Assembly (NCBI RefSeq): GCF_964355755.1
Contig: NC_092675.1
Coordinates: 28,544,912-28,608,911, forward strand
Origin: Antedon mediterranea
Lineage: Eukaryota > Echinodermata > Crinoidea > Comatulida > Antedonidae
DNA length: 64,000 bases
Reading direction: 5' to 3'
A program made the position numbers and the translations under genes. The stretch's first letter is position 1. The number at the start of each line of letters is the position of its first letter. The notes below the pieces were generated by a model. It was not told the DNA's origin, did not search any database, and saw only the letters and a program-made list of their open reading frames with translations. Shown here piece by piece: positions 53,027 to 61,762 of this stretch.

Positions 53027-54836
53027 TATGAACTGTCCCTCGGCCTAACGGGTAAGCTAACACGGGTGATCGCATCAATCGTTCTTTCAATTCCACAAAA
53101 GCTCCCTCACAATCTACATCCCATGAGAAACGTCTGGCCTTCTCCGTCAGTCTATACAACGGTACAGCTATTGAAGCAAATCCGTTGATAAAACGCCTAT
53201 AGTAGGAGGCTAGTCCCAAGAAACTGCGGACGTCTCTGACGGTGGTTGGTGTCGGCCATTCCTTCACGGCTTCGATCTTGGCCGGGTCAGTCTTCACGCC
53301 TGCATGAGAGACTCGATGCCCCAGATACGACACCTCCTGTTTGAACAGGGTACATTTCTTCGGTTTTAATTTCAGACCCGCTCCTCGCAATCGGTTAAAG
53401 ACTTCCCTGAGGCGATTGATCGCTTCCTCCACAGTCCTCCCGTATACAATTACGTCGTCTAGGTACACCAGTAGTATGTCCCATTGCAACCCGGACAACA
53501 CGCGTTCCATTAGCCTTTCGAAAGTCGAAGGGGCGTTGCACAGTCCGAACGGCATCACCTTCCAGGAATACAGTCCTCCTCGCACCACAAACGCAGATTT
53601 AGCCTTAGCGTCCTCATCCAATTCCACCTGCCAATACCCTGAAGCGAGGTCTAAAGTGGAGAACCACCGGGATCCAGACAGTGCATCAAGTGAGTCGTTT
53701 ATCCTAGGTATGGGATAGGCATCCTTTATGGTAACTGAATTTAGGCGTCTGTAATCCACGCAGAAGCGTTGTGTACCGTCTTTCTTCGTGACCAAAACAA
53801 CATTCGAGGCCCACGGACTCTCCGAAGGTTCTATTAAACCCTTGTCCAATAGGCCCTGTACCTGGCGATTTATCTCGTCACTGGCTCTCATCGATTGGCG
53901 CCGGGGCGGTTCCTTCACTGGCCGTGCACCTCCAACATTTATGTGGTGTTTTACCTCGCCTGTCCTTCCCAAGTCAAAGTCTCCCTTCGAGAACACATCT
54001 TGGAATTCTGTCAACAGTGACGCAACCGGTCCGTGGTATTGCCCGTCGATGGCCGTCACACTTCGTTTCAATAAATCCTCCAAGTGCTCAGGTACTCTTC
54101 TGCCAGAAACTGGCGTCGTCGGGTTATGTTTTGTTTTGATTTGTTCTTCTGATATAGGCGTTAATTTCCCAACCGTTGTTCCGCCTCGAAGGACTCGCCG
54201 TTCTTTCCCCGGGTTAAAGACACGTAACGGTAGTTTCCCGTCCTCCACCCTCACCAGTGTTCGTGCTAGAATCAAGCCATTTTTCGCCATCTCCTCCTCT
54301 TGGTTAGGCTCCACCATTCCTACCACCGGGTGGCTCGTCAGCAACCTGGCGAAGCCGGTTACTAGGTGTTCGTGGCCTGGTAGGATCACGGTTGTGTCTT
54401 CGATCGTTATGCTAGAATTGAATTTGTTACCTCCTGGCCCAGTCAAGTTAATTACGTCGCCGCCAATTTTTATTTGTAATTTCCCTAGATCCAATAATGA
54501 TCCCGTTGATGTGAGTACGTCCATCCCGAGTAATCCGTTAACCTTCAGGTTCGCAAACGTCACCCTGACGGATTGAAATGTTGGGCCGACTTTTAGTCCG
54601 ACGTACGCACATCCGATGGTCTCCAGTGAAGTTCCATCTGCTTGTTGGAGGTTCCTCCTGGCCTTCTCCAGTCCTGGTCGCCTTTCTCTTGGTATTTCGT
54701 AGTATATATTAGAGGACATGACAGTGTCGGAAGCTCCCGTATCAACGAGTAGGGTAGTTTTGATTCCGTTGACCTCGGCTGGTGCGTAAAGTCCTTCCAT
54801 GGGGGTGTACTCCGAACGTGTCCTCTTTTCTGGCAC
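53016..54836 (-). CDS. Gypsy B pol, first part: protease and reverse transcriptase
   Basis: Aspartic protease LLVDTGASDTVMS near the N-terminus; reverse transcriptase with KKDGTQRFCVDYRRLN, YPIPRINDSLD, STLDLASGYWQ, MPFGLCNAPSTFERLM and the catalytic YLDD (VYLDDVIVYGR). It ends at a stop 53016-53018 just before the RNase H active site. One extra G in the GG near 53041-53042 would account for the break. The frame is open upstream of the GTG at 54834-54836 and overlaps the nucleocapsid frame in the -1 register, as expected for programmed -1 frameshifting. Confidence 0.92.
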   Translation of the reverse strand: MPEKRTRSEYTPMEGLYAPAEVNGIKTTLLVDTGASDTVMSSNIYYEIPRERRPGLEKARRNLQQADGTSLETIGCAYVGLKVGPTFQSVRVTFANLKVNGLLGMDVLTSTGSLLDLGKLQIKIGGDVINLTGPGGNKFNSSITIEDTTVILPGHEHLVTGFARLLTSHPVVGMVEPNQEEEMAKNGLILARTLVRVEDGKLPLRVFNPGKERRVLRGGTTVGKLTPISEEQIKTKHNPTTPVSGRRVPEHLEDLLKRSVTAIDGQYHGPVASLLTEFQDVFSKGDFDLGRTGEVKHHINVGGARPVKEPPRRQSMRASDEINRQVQGLLDKGLIEPSESPWASNVVLVTKKDGTQRFCVDYRRLNSVTIKDAYPIPRINDSLDALSGSRWFSTLDLASGYWQVELDEDAKAKSAFVVRGGLYSWKVMPFGLCNAPSTFERLMERVLSGLQWDILLVYLDDVIVYGRTVEEAINRLREVFNRLRGAGLKLKPKKCTLFKQEVSYLGHRVSHAGVKTDPAKIEAVKEWPTPTTVRDVRSFLGLASYYRRFINGFASIAVPLYRLTEKARRFSWDVDCEGAFVELKERLMRSPVLAYPLGRGTVHIGH

Positions 54837-54838
54837 GT

Positions 54839-55189
54839 CTACGGTTTCGCCGTCGGTGTTTCTCCGCTTCTTTGCATCTGTTTGGAGGTTGGGTCCTCGG
54901 TCTCTCCCAGCCTTCCCTTGACCCCTGGAGTCGGCTGTCCGTCGTTTCCCGATTGGCGCTGGAGAGCCTCAGGACACATCCGTGCAATGTGCCCTTCCTG
55001 GTGACAATTGTAGCACTGTATCGTCTTTCTTCGCTGCCGCATATTTCTATCCTCTCGAGGTCGGTTTTCCACTGCCGGCGACGGCGTCCAATTCGACCGC
55101 TGGTTCGCCTCCATTCGTTCCATCCAGCTGGTTATTCTCCTCTCGAAAGCCGCCTGCCTCGATTCTTCCTCGGGTATAATTGGCCTAAC
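54839..55189 (-). CDS. Gypsy B nucleocapsid segment
   Basis: Contains one CCHC knuckle, CYNCHQEGHIARMC, after a basic stretch. It is in the same frame as gag but separated by a TAA at 55190-55192; an internal Met lies at 55121-55123. Either the TAA is a nonsense mutation in a single gag gene or the stop is read through; a stop between capsid and nucleocapsid is not the usual Gypsy design. Confidence 0.8.
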   Translation of the reverse strand, partial: VRPIIPEEESRQAAFERRITSWMERMEANQRSNWTPSPAVENRPREDRNMRQRRKTIQCYNCHQEGHIARMCPEALQRQSGNDGQPTPGVKGRLGETEDPTSKQMQRSGETPTAKP

Positions 55190-56086
55190 TTATTTCGCAG
55201 GCTGTCTCAGGGGGCGTTCCTCTTCCAATTTCACGAAACTCTCAGTGGCTAACGCCGCTCGTATAGCTTCGTCTAGGGTGGAAGGTGTTGCTCGGAAGAT
55301 TCCTTCCCTTATTTCAGGTCTTCCCACTGCCTCCATGTAGTGTCCTTTAGCTAGGCGTTCCACCCCGGCCTCGTCAAATTCAGGATATGCCATGTATGCC
55401 AGTTCTCGAACAGCCTGCCCCAGTTCTTGTAGACTCTCTTTTGGTCCTTGCCTTCTCAGTCGTAACGACATCAGGTGATTTTCGGCTTTCCGTCCCGGTC
55501 CGAACCTCTGTTCCAGAGCATCCAGCAATTCTTTGTAAGTTGTTTCCCGTCCTTGGCTAGCCCCGAGGACCTTTAGAGCCTGCCCCTTCAGACTTGCTTT
55601 TAAGAATGCTCCAGCCTGTTTATCGTCCCAGGAATTCGCAGCTTTACACGCCTCAAAGTGTTGTGCGTAATCCCTCCAGGGTGTCTTCCCTTCGTATCTG
55701 TCTGGAGTTATGATTGGTTTTTGGAAGTCTCTTCCGAATTTCTTAGCGAACGCCTCATGTCCGACTATCCTCGGCTCTCTAATTAAGGGCCATGGCGTTG
55801 ATGGAGCTGACATCGGCTGTGTAGTCCCTTTATTCTCCGTAGAGTGTACCCTTGGTGGCCCGAAAGAAAGTAAGCTGCTCGGAGCCCCACTCGCCCCTTC
55901 CGGTTCTGCTGGGGTCCTCAGAAAGCTGCTAAAGTCAGGCACTGGTCTGGGGACTGGCTCAGTCACTTCAGTCTTATTCACATTGGCAGATTTTATCTCC
56001 TCCTCCAGTCGGCGTACCTCCTGGCTCCAGTATTCCAGCGAATCTGCATCCGCCGACGGTGGTTCAACATCGAGGAAGTTTGCCAT
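55190..56086 (-). CDS. Gypsy B gag (matrix/capsid, 298 aa)
   Basis: The N-terminus has a charged helix (SQEVRRLEEEIKSANVNK), a Pro-rich spacer, then a retrotransposon-gag capsid fold: WRDYAQHFEACKAANSW, KASLKGQALKVLG, ELLDALEQRFGPGR, HLMSLRLRRQGPKESLQELG, YPEFDEAGVERLAKGHYMEAV. The ATG at 56084-56086 follows directly after the leader repeat array. Confidence 0.88.
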   Translation of the reverse strand: MANFLDVEPPSADADSLEYWSQEVRRLEEEIKSANVNKTEVTEPVPRPVPDFSSFLRTPAEPEGASGAPSSLLSFGPPRVHSTENKGTTQPMSAPSTPWPLIREPRIVGHEAFAKKFGRDFQKPIITPDRYEGKTPWRDYAQHFEACKAANSWDDKQAGAFLKASLKGQALKVLGASQGRETTYKELLDALEQRFGPGRKAENHLMSLRLRRQGPKESLQELGQAVRELAYMAYPEFDEAGVERLAKGHYMEAVGRPEIREGIFRATPSTLDEAIRAALATESFVKLEEERPLRQPAK

Positions 56087-56094
56087 CTTATATC

Positions 56095-56434
56095 TCTATA
56101 ATTGTTCCTAGCGAGAATAGAATACTCGCACTTCAAACGATAATAATTCCTAGCGAGAATAGAATACTCGCACTTCAAACGATAATAATTCCTAGCGAGA
56201 ATAGAATACTCGCACTTCAAACGATAATAATTCCTAGCGAGAATAGAATACTCGCACTTCAAACGATAATAATTCCTGGCGAGAATAGAATACTCGCACT
56301 TCAAACGATAATAATTCCTAGCGAGAATAGAATACTCGCACTTCAAACGATAATAATTCCTAGCGAGAATAGAATACTCGCACTTCAAACGATAATAATT
56401 CCTAGCGAGAATAGAATACTCGCACTTCAAACGT
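56095..56434 (-). repeat. Gypsy B leader: eight 42-bp hairpin-bearing repeats
   Basis: Eight nearly perfect units, each with GCGAGAATAGAATACTCGC, whose ends GCGAG/CTCGC can pair, plus ACTTCAAACGATAATAATTC. One unit differs (CCTGGCGAG at 56276). The array sits between the primer-binding site and the gag ATG. Because 42 is a multiple of three it is open in several frames, which creates spurious repeat ORFs on both strands. Confidence 0.92.
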
Positions 56435-56461
56435 AGGCCTCCCGTAACAACTTCCGTAGCA

Positions 56462-56485
56462 AAGCAATCCCACTTCTGACACCAA
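56462..56485 (-). promoter_or_regulatory. Gypsy B primer-binding site
   Basis: The minus strand reads TTGGTGTCAGAAGTGGGATT immediately 3' of the 5' LTR. Position and TGG start fit a tRNA 3'-end match; the tRNA cannot be named from this alone. Confidence 0.65.
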
Positions 56486-56981
56486 TGTAACGGATTCTTC
56501 ACTTGTTGTAGGTTGTTCGTCTGTCGGTCAGGCCGTAAGAGTCGCTATACGGAACGAGGAAAATAAAACTACATACCACATAAATTGGAGTCTTTCATTT
56601 ATTTCTTCAAACCTGTCAGGCAACCTTCCACCATAAATCAAGAAACAAATAAGTAGAGTAAACGGTCCCACCGGGTATCGGTAATTAATTAGGCCTGCCC
56701 CCTACTGGGCGTCTCGGAACACAGCCGAGCTCCACTATAATCCACAATTATAGAATTACTACAGGTCCTACCTTCCACCGTACCGATCTCCCAAATATCT
56801 TCTACTAACTTTAAAAACACGTCTACCTCACTTGAAACCCGAGCTAAGACTAACTACATTGGGCGAATCATGGCCATCACATGGCCGTTCCCCATCTATT
56901 TCCACCAGCCAATCGGCTTCCATACAGAAGTAGGCCCGGTCGATTATCAAAATGGGGTGGCACCACACCTAATTCATTACA
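56486..56981 (-). repeat. Gypsy B 5' LTR
   Basis: 496 bp, TGTAAC...TTACA on the plus strand; near-identical to 49541-50037. Confidence 0.93.
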
Positions 56982-57828
56982 CTATGTTCACCAATTTTTT
57001 AATTTACAAGTAACCTTCTGTACCGTGGTGGGGCACCTAAAATAAATTTTTCATCCATTACTAAACAAAAAAACATGCCATTTTCGCTTAGCCAACATCT
57101 TATTATAGCTAAGTTATTACATTTTCAATGTCCTGTATGTCATGAATTTCTCACCAATCGGAAGTTCAGATAGTACGCACGCATACACTTGGGAGGAATA
57201 AACTTATTTCCCCGACTGAAAAAGTTCTACGCTTGCGTTTTTTAAGCCTCTAGGCCTGATGTTTCCAAAGTATGAAATGCAATTTTTTTAAGACCCGCAG
57301 CTCTAGTTTTAAACAGTTTCTTAGCTCAGCCCCAACAATAAAGCTGGTCATATTTCGAAGTACAAGAAGTGCATTTTCCGGGACCTAACATCTCTATTTT
57401 TCAAACATTTCTTAGATCAGTCACAATCATGATAGGGACTTATATATTTTGTTTCATGTTTTGAAGTATATTAAGTCCAATTTCCGGGACCTCCAACTCT
57501 ATTTTTCTAAATTTTTTTTGAACTTTTATTTTTTAAATTGAAAAATATGGATTGAAACAGTCATCGCGCATCGTTTTTTTTGCACGCAGTATTTTATTTA
57601 TGCATTATAAAAAATGGAAAAAATGGCTACCCTAAATCTGATTAAAATGACCTCAAATGACGCTAGAACGCGTTGCTTCCGGGGGCTTCGCCCCCTGGAC
57701 CCCCACCGGGGGCCCTTGGCGGCCCCCTGTCCCTCAGCCTAGTGATGCTTGCTTCGCTCGCATAGCCCCCTCGTCGGGGAATGTAGCCCCCGCGTCGGGA
57801 AGATCCTGGCGCCACCCCTGCACTAACC

Positions 57829-58725
57829 GATCTTTCGGCAGCCCCATTTGTGGGTGCATGATATACAGGTGAAAACGTTAATGCAATACCATTATTTTGG
57901 CAAAATATTTTAAAGTCTGTACTTGCAAACTGAGGACTGTTATCACAAACAATTTCCACGGGTAAACCGAAACGTGCAAATATTAGTTTTAGTTCCTCAA
58001 TGGTTCTAGTACTTGTGGTTGTTTTCATATGAACTACCTCTAACCACTTTGAGTGACTATCAATTAACACTAAGAAATTATCTTTATCCTTCTCACAAAA
58101 ATCAATGTGAATTCTCTGGAATGGTCTAGTTGGCCATTTCCAAGGAATAAGTGGTGTGGTACGTAGGTAAACAACTCCTAACACTTGGGCATGGATTACA
58201 ACTCTTAACCTTATTCTCAATATCTAGATCTAGCTTAGGCCACCACAGGTATGATCGGGCAATTGCCTTCATCTGGCAAATTCCAGGGTGTTCCCAATGT
58301 AATTCTGTTAGCATTTTATCTCGTAATTCAGTAGGAATAATAACTCTAGGACCCCATAATAGGCTATTTCCAACACATGTTAGCTCAAGCTTTCTCTGTA
58401 CAAATGGTTTCAAACTATTATTTTCACTTAGAAGTTTACATGCAGCCTCATTAGGCCATCCTTGCTTTACATAATTAAGTACCTTACTTAAAGTTTCATC
58501 TTTAATAGTCTTTCGTTCAATTTCATCTGCTTTGATTGGAAAGTCTTCATCAATACTGATACTGTAGATCTCATGTTCAAGTTGTTGGGTTTCTTCTTTA
58601 TGTGGTAAGCGCGATAAAGCGTCTGCCACTGCGTTATCCTCTGAACGTATGTATTCTATTTCGTAGTTGTATTCGTTAAGTAGTAACGCCCACCGTTGGA
58701 TTCTACTAGCGGCCACTACCGGCAC
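57829..58725 (-). pseudogene. Gypsy A RNase H end and integrase core
   Basis: 58126-58725 holds the connection and the zinc-binding segment (ADALSRLPHKEE, HPGICQMKAIARSYLWWPK, SCNPC); after a frameshift, 57829-58220 holds the integrase core with catalytic Asp in HIDFCEKD, Asp in VCDNSPQFAS and Glu in NGAAERSV. The Glu codon lies only a few bases from the hAT-type insertion point. The remaining 57663-57820 of that ORF is transposon sequence. Confidence 0.85.
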
Positions 58726-58851
58726 CTCGGTGGTTGGACCTAGTATCTTAGTTAATGGTTTGTGGTCCGTACGAATCGTAAATTTTCGACCTATGAGATA
58801 CTTGTTAAAGCGCTTGATTCCACAAATAATTGATAACGCTTCCTTCTCGAG

Positions 58852-59499
58852 CTATGCATAACCTTGTTCACTCTTTGTTAGCGTTCGCGATGCGTAATGA
58901 ATGGGTCTCTCTGTATTATCATCCATTATGTGCGAAATAACAGCACCTATGCCATAAGGACTAGCATCAGTACACAAAATTAATGGTCGCTTTACATAAT
59001 AATGTGTTAAACACAAATCTGAAGTTAGTTGTTTCTTACACCAGTCAAATGCGTTTTGGTAATCCGCTGTCCATTTCCATTCTACGTCATCTTTCAACAG
59101 TGTATTTAATGGTTTCAATACTGTAGATAAGTTCTGTAAGAATTTCGAATAGAACTGCACCATCCCTAGGAAGGATCTTAGTTGTTTGGTGTTTTGTGGC
59201 TGCGGAGCCTCTTTAATCGGTTTGATTTTGCTATCAACCGGAGATATACCATGTTTGTCGACTCGCAATCCCAAATACACTACTTCGCTTTCCAAAAATT
59301 TGCACTTGGAAGTTTTTAGTTTTACATTGTTGTCTTTGAAACGTTTAAATACAGTCTCTAATACTCTTAAGTTCTCGGCTTCGGTTTTCGTATGGATCAA
59401 AACATCATCTTGATTGCATAAGCAAAATTCAATCCCTGTTAACATCTTATCCATTTGTTTTTGGAACAGCTTTGATGCGATATGCAGGTTTAATTCCAT
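58852..59499 (-). pseudogene. Gypsy A RT C-terminal half and RNase H start
   Basis: Continues RT in a new frame: ASKLFQKQMDKMLTG, the catalytic box changed to CNQDDVLIH (YxDD expected), FLGMVQFYSKFLQNLS, then RNase H LCTDASPYGIGAV and HYASRTLTKSEQGYA followed by TAG. The same frame continues after the stop with LEKEALSII. Confidence 0.85.
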
Positions 59500-60658
59500 A
59501 CGGCAGTTTGTTAAACGTATATAGACCTTTGTGTGTGTTTATAGTTACAAACTCTTTACTCTCTTCGTCAATATTCAACTGTGTGTGCGCATGTGATAAG
59601 TCAAGCTTTGTAAATACACGTTTTCCTGAAAGTTCAGAGTACAAATCATCAGCACTGGGTAAGCTGTATTCTTCATCTGTTACATGTTGGTTTATGGTAA
59701 CACTATAGTCCCCACAAATTCTAACAGTACCGTCGGATTTAGGAACTACTACTATAGGTGATGCCCAATTTGATGTTTCTACTTTCGTTAGTACATGTTC
59801 ATTTTCTAATCTAACCAACTCTCTTTCTACTTTAGATTTCATTGCATATGGTACAAATCTAGCTTTACAATATATGGGTTGAACATTTTGTTTCATGTTA
59901 ATATGAACTTTTTCTCCTGTAATACCTTTCTTATCAGACTCAAACAATTGTGCATGTTCTTTTAACAATGCCTGTAACTGAGAATTATCTCTCCAATTTA
60001 CACCCAATTCTTTTTGCAGACTATTTACATTTCTGGAATTTAAGTTTTGGGTTATTTTTGACCAGTCTAGTTTAACCACATTAAGCCAATCTACACCAAG
60101 TAAAGTCGGTTTAGCTTTATAGTCAGCTACGTTAGCACTCAGATAGTGTATGACATTTTGTTTGTCAACAACTTTACACTTAATTTTTCCAATTAACTTA
60201 AGTTTCTCACCACTGTATGTTTTAAGAGGAATAACATCTGGGTCAATTTTAATATGACTAAAATATTTGTTGTAGGTATCAATAGACATTATAGTATCGT
60301 CAGCTTGAGTATCAATTAGCATTTCAAGATTAACATCATTTACGTTTAAAATGGTTTTGAAATGACTTCTATCTATCTTATTATTACTTAATACAAATAT
60401 TGAATGATCACTGTCGCTATCATTGACACGTCTAGCTCGCCCTCGTGCACTTCCTGTTTGATTACCGCGTCTTCTATTACCACCGCGTGAACTTTGGTTG
60501 TTATGTCGCTGGTTGTTTCTACCACGTGAAGAATTTCCCTTGTGTGTACTCTTTGAATAACACTGTGTTGCGTAATGTCCTACTCTTGAACAACGATAGC
60601 ATATTCTATTGCTAGCTGGACGCGATTTTTTTTTCCGTACGAGAGTTCCTCCCTCCAT
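59447..60658 (-). pseudogene. Gypsy A nucleocapsid, protease and RT N-terminal half
   Basis: CCHC knuckle CYRCSRVGHYATQC near the start, an Arg/Gly-rich stretch, a protease-like LEMLIDTQADDTIMS in which the usual DTG glycine is Gln, then RT blocks WASPIVVVPKSDGTVRICGD, YSLPSADDLYSEL, FTKLDLSHAHTQL and FNKLPYGI. The reading shifts after PYGIKPA. Confidence 0.85.
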
Positions 60659-60740
60659 CGGTTCGTTTCGGACTCAATCGACTCTCTTCGGTATTCGGTA
60701 AAGTCAGCTCACTGATGCGTGACAACATAATACAATTTAC

Positions 60741-61379
60741 ATTTACAAACCGCGAGCTTACTTTCCCCGTTACTTTCACACAGGCTCTCACAATAGTAAA
60801 ATGAATCTACACTAATACGTGTTTTGATGACATTAATTAATAAATACTAGGCCTACTTAGTAATTACATTAAGAACCCAATAGCATATTGGAGATATTTA
60901 GGTCTACGACCCAATAGTAGGTCGTATCAGATATTATTTTTTGAAGTTGAACGACCTTTTGTCACGAACGAGTAGAGAGGCTCTTTTATCGTTTATGGTA
61001 TTGTAGCTAGCCTGTAGCTAGCCCATGGCTAGCCTAGCCAAGCTTGTGTAAGCCTATGCAAGGTATTACTTTTGAATTTAGAATGATTATGTACAGTAGG
61101 AATTCCTATGCACAGTGTATGTTTTTTATACCTTTTAAAATAATATTATTACCTTAAAGGTGTACGTATTAATTATCTCCAATCTTGAAACAAAGATTTC
61201 AGACTTTTAATAATAGGCAATTTTGGAGTTTTAATTAAGACTAGTTATAGACCTACAACTAATATTATTGTTTATTATGTGTATATGTAATTTGGAAAAT
61301 TATAAAAAATACATGCAAAGTAAAAAACATTCAATTACGGTACTGACACGACTGCAATAGTACAAATACATTTAATAAT
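60741..61379. other. Spacer between Gypsy A and Gypsy C
   Basis: AT-rich; no gene recognised. Contains short GCTAGCC/GGCTAGC inverted motifs near 61006-61036. Confidence 0.45.
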
Positions 61380-61590
61380 AACACATTTTCCAGAAAGCTT
61401 ATACGCCAGTCTAGCGCCCCCTATCTGGGTTGACTTATATATCATGGCCGCTGGTTGTTATGTTATTGTTGTGATATTTGGTTTTGACGAATAAAGATCT
61501 TATTCTACTTGAGTCTTACGTGTCCGGTCGTCTTTATTGTGGTGTGCCTTTTGCCATACTGGCGTGGTGGCAGCTATACGATTACGAGCC
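61380..61590 (+). repeat. Probable 5' LTR (end) and primer-binding zone of Gypsy C
   Basis: A TATATA at 61434-61441 and GAATAAAG at 61488-61495 precede the gag start at the spacing of an LTR R-U5 segment; the CTGGCGTGGTGGCAGC stretch at 61557-61573 could be the LTR border and primer site. Without the 3' LTR in the window the ends cannot be set. Confidence 0.45.
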
Positions 61591-61762
61591 CACCCACCAT
61601 TATTCGACTAGTACTGGTGAGTAGCCTACCCAATCTAGTAGGCCTAGCCCAACAAATCGAGCTAGCATATCATCACATACTCTACGCTTTCACAGGCGCC
61701 GATCGGCTGTTGCTTCACACGTGCAACTGACAACACCTAGACTTCTGTATATATTTCCTACC

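Larger units (their letters stand above)
49541..56981 (-). mobile_element. Ty3/Gypsy LTR retrotransposon B, 7.4 kb
   Basis: Two LTRs of 497 and 496 bp (TGTAAC...TTACA) differ at only three places (two substitutions, one 1-bp indel), so insertion is recent relative to its surroundings. Order on the minus strand: 5' LTR (56486-56981), primer-binding-like TGGTGTCAGAAGTGGG just inside it, eight 42-bp leader repeats, gag, nucleocapsid, protease-RT-RNase H, integrase, a zinc-finger ORF, polypurine tract GAGAGGGGGGCAG, 3' LTR (49541-50037). RNase H before integrase places it in Ty3/Gypsy. Target duplication is unclear (GTAT versus CTAT). It lies inside the hAT-type element. Confidence 0.93.
48208..57820. 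mobile_element. hAT-type non-autonomous element, interrupted by Gypsy B
   Basis: Termini CAGTGGTCGCGCCAAGG (48208) and, as complement of the right end, CAGGGGTGGCGCCAGGA (57820) match at 13 of 17 positions and are flanked by identical 8-bp CACTAACC (48200-48207; 57821-57828). CAG-starting inverted repeats and 8-bp duplications are hAT hallmarks. The right subterminal part has hairpins such as GGGGGCTTCGCCCCC (57678-57692). Own sequence is about 2.2 kb (48208-49540 and 56982-57820) without a transposase frame. It contains an inverted repeat (48411-48487/48680-48755) and a direct repeat (49010-49160/49338-49475). Confidence 0.82.
57829..60740 (-). mobile_element. Ty3/Gypsy element A, degenerate, 5' and central part
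   Basis: On the minus strand: nucleocapsid, protease, RT, RNase H and integrase core, broken by frameshifts near 59480 and 58180, by a stop inside RNase H near 58855, and by the hAT-type insertion at 57820. An A-run near 60630 probably hides another frameshift, because a Met-led stretch with ISELTLPNTEESR is open upstream in another frame. The 3' remainder is at 47765-48199. It is much older than element B. Confidence 0.85.

Noticed and set aside
51095-54576. Plus-strand ORFs of 60-262 codons opposite Gypsy B pol
   Set aside because: Antisense shadows of the RT/integrase frames caused by higher G+C and codon structure of the element.
55993-56502. 169-aa ORF with repeated RLKCEYSILARNYY (and the complementary-strand repeat ORF)
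   Set aside because: Produced by a 42-bp repeat whose length is a multiple of three; it is the non-coding leader of Gypsy B and is out of frame with gag.
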